In this document: positions 15,160 through 18,571 of the stretch, piece after piece
Layout of the letters: every line of letters begins with the position of its first letter
How positions within the stretch are numbered: position 1 is the stretch's first letter
The notes under the pieces: model-generated
Database searches by the model: none
What the model saw: only the letters and a program-made list of their open reading frames with translations
What the model was told of the DNA's origin: nothing
Translations under genes and position numbers: made by a program
Source of the DNA: an uncultured Oscillospiraceae bacterium
GTDB taxonomy: Bacteria; Bacillota; Clostridia; Oscillospirales; Oscillospiraceae
DNA: 18,571 nt
Direction: 5' to 3'
Assembly: GCA_910587505.1 (NCBI GenBank)
Contig: CAJULD010000049.1
Location: 1-18,571, forward strand

Positions 15160-15210
15160 AACCGTACGCAGATGGCCGGCACTCCGTAAAGGAGTGTCGG
15201 CCATCCGGTT
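15160..15210 (+). repeat. Hairpin downstream of the FIST gene
   Basis: A 15-bp stem (15171-15185 with 15191-15205, one G-T wobble, loop GTAAA) is extended by an outer 5-bp stem (15160-15164 with 15206-15210). No T-run follows. It probably protects the 3' end or helps the terminator just beyond. Confidence 0.75.
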
Positions 15211-15237
15211 AACCTGTAAAAAAATTCTGTCTGTTGG

Positions 15238-15268
15238 GACGGCATAGTTATGGCTACGCCGTCTTTTT
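15238..15268 (+). terminator. Rho-independent terminator of the FIST operon
   Basis: GACGGCATAG (15238-15247) pairs with CTACGCCGTC (15254-15263) with one A-C mismatch, followed by TTTTT (15264-15268). Confidence 0.8.
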
Positions 15269-15539
15269 CCTGCGCTTCTGCATGGAATTATAGCAGGCCA
15301 GCCCCACAAGACAAGGCAGCGGGCTGTTGGTCGGTGGCTTCTTCTCTGCGGAGCGTTGGGGGATAAATAGATTCGGTGACGGCAGTTCTGCCGTCACCGT
15401 TGGTTTCCGTTGGCTGGGTGACGCATATTGTCTGCCGTTCTATCCAGGTGTGTTCCGCCCTCTTTCAGCGGCGTTGTCACGCTTGCCCCCTGGGTTGGAT
15501 GGAACAGGCAGTATCGTTCTCCCGTTGGAGATCTGCTTT
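15269..15539. other. Non-coding stretch with a palindrome and a minus-strand promoter-like motif
   Basis: No supported gene. It contains a 12-bp perfect inverted repeat (15374-15385 with 15388-15399). On the minus strand it has TTGTCT-16-TATAAT (15314-15309 and 15292-15287), which would fire leftward into the terminator. I have a vague memory of similar sequence in Clostridial integrative elements, unverified. Confidence 0.5.
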
Positions 15540-16160
15540 TTAACCATTCCAATCCACATCGCAGGTTCGCTCCACAGCAAACCTGTTGAGATACCCTGTG
15601 GAAATATCGAAGTTCAGGTCGTACTTATACTCCAATCCATAGTGCAGCCACATAACCTCATTTCCTGTCCAGTCGGGATATTTCTCCGCAGCCTTTTCCC
15701 GGGTCAACTCAGTGACCGGCACTCCGTCAAAGGAAATTGTCTCCAGAACGCTTTTATCATCTTCAGCAGCCATGCTCAGTTCCAGTCGGGCAATTACCGC
15801 CTGACCCAGAGAAACTTCCTCCTCATCCGTCGCAAAAGAAATCGCAAAATGCATATTATCTGTCACTTTGATACTGCCGCCAGTATAGTAGGAATTCGGT
15901 TCCAGTTGGGTGGCAGGATCTACGGTAATCCGATTATAGTCCCCGTCCACCCAGGACACATCCAGCCCCTCATCCAGCAGAGTCTGGACAGTGGTCTCTC
16001 CCACTCTGATCTCTTTGCCGTTTATACTGATGGGCAGCAGAACCTCATCTTTGTCGCCACCCCTGCTGTTCCCGCCGTCATCTTTACCGCAGGCGGACAA
16101 GGACAACATGAGCGCCGCCAATATCAGGCAGAGCAGAGAACGTGTTTGTTTCGTATTCAT
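15540..16160 (-). CDS. Lipoprotein of unknown function
   Basis: 206 residues. A signal peptide ends LSAC with Cys24, followed by a Gly/Asp/Lys tether (25-39). The mature part is acidic, with probable beta strands. It opens with LPISINGKEIRVGETTVQTL (42-61). A later stretch, FDGVPVTELTREKAAEKYPD, has a similar 'G-x-x-V/I + helix' pattern, hinting at a duplicated module. I do not recognise the family. Its ATG overlaps the stop of the upstream membrane-protein gene by 4 nt (ATGA), so the two are translationally coupled and probably work together at the membrane. Confidence 0.85.
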   Translation of the reverse strand: MNTKQTRSLLCLILAALMLSLSACGKDDGGNSRGGDKDEVLLPISINGKEIRVGETTVQTLLDEGLDVSWVDGDYNRITVDPATQLEPNSYYTGGSIKVTDNMHFAISFATDEEEVSLGQAVIARLELSMAAEDDKSVLETISFDGVPVTELTREKAAEKYPDWTGNEVMWLHYGLEYKYDLNFDISTGYLNRFAVERTCDVDWNG

Positions 16161-16852
16161 GTTTCGTCAAACTCCTTTCCGTTTTTTCGCCACAGGGTTT
16201 TAGCCTTTGGGCAATGCCGGTCAATCAACGCTTTTGCCGTCTGAAACTGTTCCCAACCGGTCAGATACAACTGGTCAGACCGTTCCCTGGCTGAACCGGT
16301 ATCCTCCCGATAGTCAACGGTCAGGGAGATTCCGGTGCCGACCTTCTGGCGCACACGGGTGTTTCCAACCTTGTAGGAAAGTCGGGTTTTCTCCTCCCGC
16401 ACCCCGAGTGCTTCTATATCCGACACCCGGCAGATGTGGCAGACACCCCGAAAATAGAGCCAGAAATCCGGCCCTGCCAGCAGTCGGGCGGGGAAACTGT
16501 CCTCAATCGTGTTGAGAAAATCTGTCCTCCCAAAGTCCTGCCGGGCGAAAGCCTCCTGATCGGAAGGCGAAAGAGTCAAAAGGGCTTTCTCAAACTGTTT
16601 CCGTGCATTCTTCATCGTGCTGGCCCGGCTGGTAAGCAGCACACACAGCCAGATAAATGCCGCAATGCCTGTCCCTGTAAGCAGATGTACCCGCAGTACA
16701 TAGGCCAGGTCGTAGCCTGCGCCAAACCCCAAAGCCACCATGCCAGCCACAGCCGCTGCCATCCAGATATAATACATTCTCCGCTGTTTGCCCCGGAAAG
16801 ACTTCCATACCGGCTCGAAATCCCGGAGTTCCCTGCCAGGTTTACTTTGCAT
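16157..16852 (-). CDS. Two-helix membrane protein of unknown function
   Basis: 231 residues from the ATG at 16852; a GTG one codon upstream (16855) is equally possible. No clear ribosome site precedes either, so the start is uncertain. A basic N-terminus leads to two hydrophobic helices (about 28-47 and 53-75), then a cytoplasmic-looking domain of about 155 residues. That domain has a strand-rich middle (WLYFRGVCHICRVSDIEALG, then ISLTVDY) and an amphipathic C-terminus. The layout resembles small Clostridial two-helix DUF proteins with a PH- or YcxB-like domain, but I cannot name the family. It is translated with the lipoprotein gene behind it. Confidence 0.8.
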   Translation of the reverse strand: MQSKPGRELRDFEPVWKSFRGKQRRMYYIWMAAAVAGMVALGFGAGYDLAYVLRVHLLTGTGIAAFIWLCVLLTSRASTMKNARKQFEKALLTLSPSDQEAFARQDFGRTDFLNTIEDSFPARLLAGPDFWLYFRGVCHICRVSDIEALGVREEKTRLSYKVGNTRVRQKVGTGISLTVDYREDTGSARERSDQLYLTGWEQFQTAKALIDRHCPKAKTLWRKNGKEFDET

Positions 16853-16866
16853 CACAGGGTATCGCG

Positions 16867-16912
16867 CTGCCAGGAAAACCTGTCAAGAGTCTTTGACAGG
16901 TTTTCCTGGCAG
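16867..16912. repeat. 20-bp perfect inverted repeat between leftward genes
   Basis: Arms 16867-16886 and 16893-16912 are exact reverse complements around a 6-nt loop. It starts 5 bp beyond the stop of the leftward lipoprotein gene and ends 15 bp before the next leftward start. No T-run follows on either strand. It may be an attenuator or mRNA-stability element separating the two transcription segments. Confidence 0.85.
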
Positions 16913-16916
16913 AATA

Positions 16917-17996
16917 TTATTGAGCGGCTGTCTGAGGTTCCGCCAGGGGCACGGCCCAGGGCTGGAGAATGGCCCTGAGACCGTCGTCATAATCCAGGCC
17001 GAAGCCAAAGGAGGCGTCCTGGCTGGGCAGAGAGCCTTTGGGGAACCAGCCTTCTATGCCGCTGGGGAAGAAGACGATACATTCCGGACGGAGGGCGGCC
17101 TCCATCTCAGAGCGCAGGGGCTGCTCCGTGATCCGGGCCAGGTCCAGCAGGGCGCGTTTTGCCTCCTCCGGAGAGCAGGCGAAGAGGTCCCAGCCGTCGA
17201 TGCGCTCCCCGGTCTCCCGGTCGAATGCGTCGGAGATACGCATCTGCTCCATGTTGGCGGAGCCGTCCCCGTGGATGGGGGTATCCACTGTGGTGAGAAA
17301 GTACATGACCCGGTCATTGGAGGCTGCGGGGGAAATGTCCTGCCCCACGCAGGGGGTGGGCTTATTCGGGCTGCGGGTCTGATAATGGGCGTAGGATTTC
17401 TCCAGCTCCTCCGCCACATCGTACAGCAGGCCCCGGTCCCGGAAACAGGCGGCGACCTTCTGCCGGGCGGTCTCACTGAGGTCATCATAGCTCTCCTGCC
17501 CGGCCACGACGCTGTTCTCCGGTCCGACGGAGTCCCGCACATAGAGCAGGTCCGTCCCGTCCTTCAGGCGGTAGGAGACCCCGCTGGTCCAGTGAAACAG
17601 GTCCAGCGGCGTGCCGTCCCGGAGCGCGGCGGCGTCTGGCTCCAGGTAGCCGTTCACCGCCACGAACCAGGCGGTGCAGGCCGGGAGCTTCTCGCCGCCC
17701 TCCGTGGTCAGGGAGGTCTTTTTGCCGTTGTACTCCACGCGGACGGAGGTCCCGGGCCGGCCGGAGAGGAGCAGCTCCTTCTCCGCCTCCGCGTCCAGGT
17801 CCACCCGGGAGGTGAAATGGGCGTCCTCCGGGACCAGCACGCCGGTGCGCTTCCCTTCCTCGTCGGTGAGAACGAAGGAGACGATCTCCCCGTCCTCCGT
17901 CCGGACGTCGGAGACCTCGCCGGAGAGGAAGCGGTGGCTGCCGGAGCAGGCGGTGAGGATCAGGAGCGTCAGCGCCGGCAGGAAAAATTTTTTCAT
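16917..17996 (-). CDS. Lipoprotein with OB-like N-domain and DUF3298/RsiV-like C-terminus
   Basis: 359 residues from the ATG at 17996. The signal ends LTAC (Cys17). AGAAGGGGG precedes the start; a longer frame to 18146 would run through the promoter and is rejected. Residues about 24-85 (SGEVSDVRTEDGEIVSFVL) look like a small OB-type barrel. The C-terminal part has FDRETGERIDGWDLF, CIVFFPSGIEGWFPKG and a final LDYDDGLRAILQPWAVPL, in the order seen in DUF3298 (RsiV-type) domains. That match is weak and from memory. RsiV-type proteins are anti-sigma factors, but this one has no cytoplasmic part, so such a role is unlikely. The ribosome site can pair as GGGG-CTT-CCCC just before the ATG. Confidence 0.85.
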   Translation of the reverse strand: MKKFFLPALTLLILTACSGSHRFLSGEVSDVRTEDGEIVSFVLTDEEGKRTGVLVPEDAHFTSRVDLDAEAEKELLLSGRPGTSVRVEYNGKKTSLTTEGGEKLPACTAWFVAVNGYLEPDAAALRDGTPLDLFHWTSGVSYRLKDGTDLLYVRDSVGPENSVVAGQESYDDLSETARQKVAACFRDRGLLYDVAEELEKSYAHYQTRSPNKPTPCVGQDISPAASNDRVMYFLTTVDTPIHGDGSANMEQMRISDAFDRETGERIDGWDLFACSPEEAKRALLDLARITEQPLRSEMEAALRPECIVFFPSGIEGWFPKGSLPSQDASFGFGLDYDDGLRAILQPWAVPLAEPQTAAQ

Positions 17997-18031
17997 GGGG
18001 AAGCCCCCTTCTGAAATAAATGTATGTAAGC

Positions 18032-18060
18032 AGTATATCACCCCCGGTCCCCGTTTGCAA
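18032..18060 (-). promoter_or_regulatory. Sigma-A promoter of the leftward lipoprotein gene
   Basis: On the minus strand, TTGCAA (18060-18055) and TATACT (18037-18032) are 17 bp apart, about 35 bp before the ATG at 17996. Confidence 0.78.
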
Positions 18061-18087
18061 CTTTTTTGCCAATTTGCATATTTGCCA

Positions 18088-18116
18088 TTGAGTCCCGGGG
18101 GCGGTTGGTGTATAAT
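18088..18116 (+). promoter_or_regulatory. Sigma-A promoter of pta
   Basis: TTGAGT (18088-18093), 17 bp, TATAAT (18111-18116). It is divergent from the lipoprotein promoter, with about 28 bp between their -35 boxes. The leader holds a 6-bp stem TGCGGG/CCCGCA at 18128-18145. Confidence 0.78.
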
Positions 18117-18174
18117 GACCATATCTGTGCGGGTTTTGTCCCGCAATGAAAATTACATACGGAGGAAACAAGCC

Positions 18175-18571
18175 ATGTTTACCGCTCTTTTGAACAATTT
18201 GAAGGCCAACCGCCGCACCATCGTCTTCACCGAGGGTCCCGACGCCCGCATCCAGGAGGCCGCCGCCCGCCTCATCCGGGAGGATCTGATGAACGTGATT
18301 CTGGTGGGCAGCGTGGACGAAGTGAAAGCCGCCGCGGAGAAGAACGGCTTCGACGTGTCCGGCGCGGAGATCCTGGATCCCGCAACCTTTGAGGGCATGG
18401 ACGAGATGGTTGCCAGGATGGTGGAGCTCCGCAAGGGTAAGATGAGCGAGGAGGACTGCCGCGCCGCCCTGAAAAAGGGCAACTACTTCGGCACCATGCT
18501 GGTAAAGATGGGCAGGGCCGACGCCCTGCTGGGCGGCGCCACCTACTCCACCGCCGACACCGTCCGCCCCG
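18175..18571 (+). CDS. pta: Phosphate acetyltransferase (partial, runs off the window)
   Basis: First 132 codons. Pta converts acetyl-CoA and phosphate to acetyl phosphate and CoA, the step before acetate kinase in acetate-forming ATP production. The visible part begins MFTALLNNLKANRRTIVF, then TEGPDARIQEAA (19-30). VILVGSVDEVK (41-51) follows, then FGTMLVKMGRADALLGGATY near 105-124, all typical of the N-terminal Pta domain. GGAGGAA at 18161-18167 is 7 nt before the ATG. The CoA-binding C-terminal region is outside the window, and an adjoining ackA cannot be seen. Confidence 0.95.
   Translation, partial: MFTALLNNLKANRRTIVFTEGPDARIQEAAARLIREDLMNVILVGSVDEVKAAAEKNGFDVSGAEILDPATFEGMDEMVARMVELRKGKMSEEDCRAALKKGNYFGTMLVKMGRADALLGGATYSTADTVRP

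Noticed and set aside
15327..16244. Rightward 305-codon frame opposite the unknown lipoprotein
   Set aside because: The minus strand has a lipoprotein signal, a cysteine lipobox and ATGA coupling. The plus frame has none of these.
16893..16920. Plus-strand TTGACA-16-TATTAT inside the 20-bp palindrome
   Set aside because: The TTGACA is produced on both strands by the palindrome, and no rightward gene follows. Only RNA data could make this a promoter.
1..18571. CRISPR arrays, insertion-sequence transposases, rRNA, replication origins
   Set aside because: I saw no regularly spaced direct repeats, no transposase motifs and no rRNA sequence in the window.

Overview
The window reads as a chromosomal segment of a GC-rich, low-branching Firmicute, most like the gut Oscillospiraceae (the Flavonifractor/Lawsonibacter/Pseudoflavonifractor group). 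That placement is an inference. It rests on strong AGGAGG-type ribosome binding sites, sigma-A promoters with 16-17 bp spacers, several Gram-positive lipoproteins, a CCA-encoding tRNA, a DacF-type carboxypeptidase and a Pta close to Clostridial forms.

Left part (1-2508): a terminator of an off-window gene, then a 373-bp hairpin-rich non-coding element with imperfect 43-bp terminal inverted repeats (MITE-like), then a leftward D,D-carboxypeptidase. Next come tRNA-Gly(CCC) with its own promoter and a 22-bp hairpin that starts inside the CCA end, a mostly featureless spacer with one terminator, and a perfect-consensus promoter (TTGACA-17-TATAAT) with an operator-like palindrome.

Centre (2509-11700): one rightward six-gene oligopeptide ABC transporter operon: binding lipoprotein, two permeases, two ATPases and a membrane-anchored ApbE-fold protein that appears to have lost its catalytic residues. 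Nearly every subunit is elaborated. The binding protein looks circularly permuted, the OppB-type permease carries a large extracytoplasmic domain, the OppD-type ATPase has about 240 extra residues between Walker A and the Q-loop, and the OppF-type ATPase ends in two membrane helices. I regard this transporter as the most interesting system in the window.

Right part (11703-18571): a shared terminator and a leftward ROK sugar kinase with a clear promoter and an operator-like repeat. Divergent from it is a lipid-anchored barnase-type RNase with all catalytic residues, followed 3 nt later by its barstar inhibitor. Then come a 66-residue protein of unknown role with a FIST-domain sensor protein, a terminator and a non-coding stretch, a leftward overlapping pair (two-helix membrane protein plus lipoprotein, both unknown), a leftward DUF3298/RsiV-like lipoprotein, and the start of pta (phosphate acetyltransferase), cut by the window edge.

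Long, often perfect inverted repeats without a T-run recur between genes. Four genes use GTG or TTG starts.
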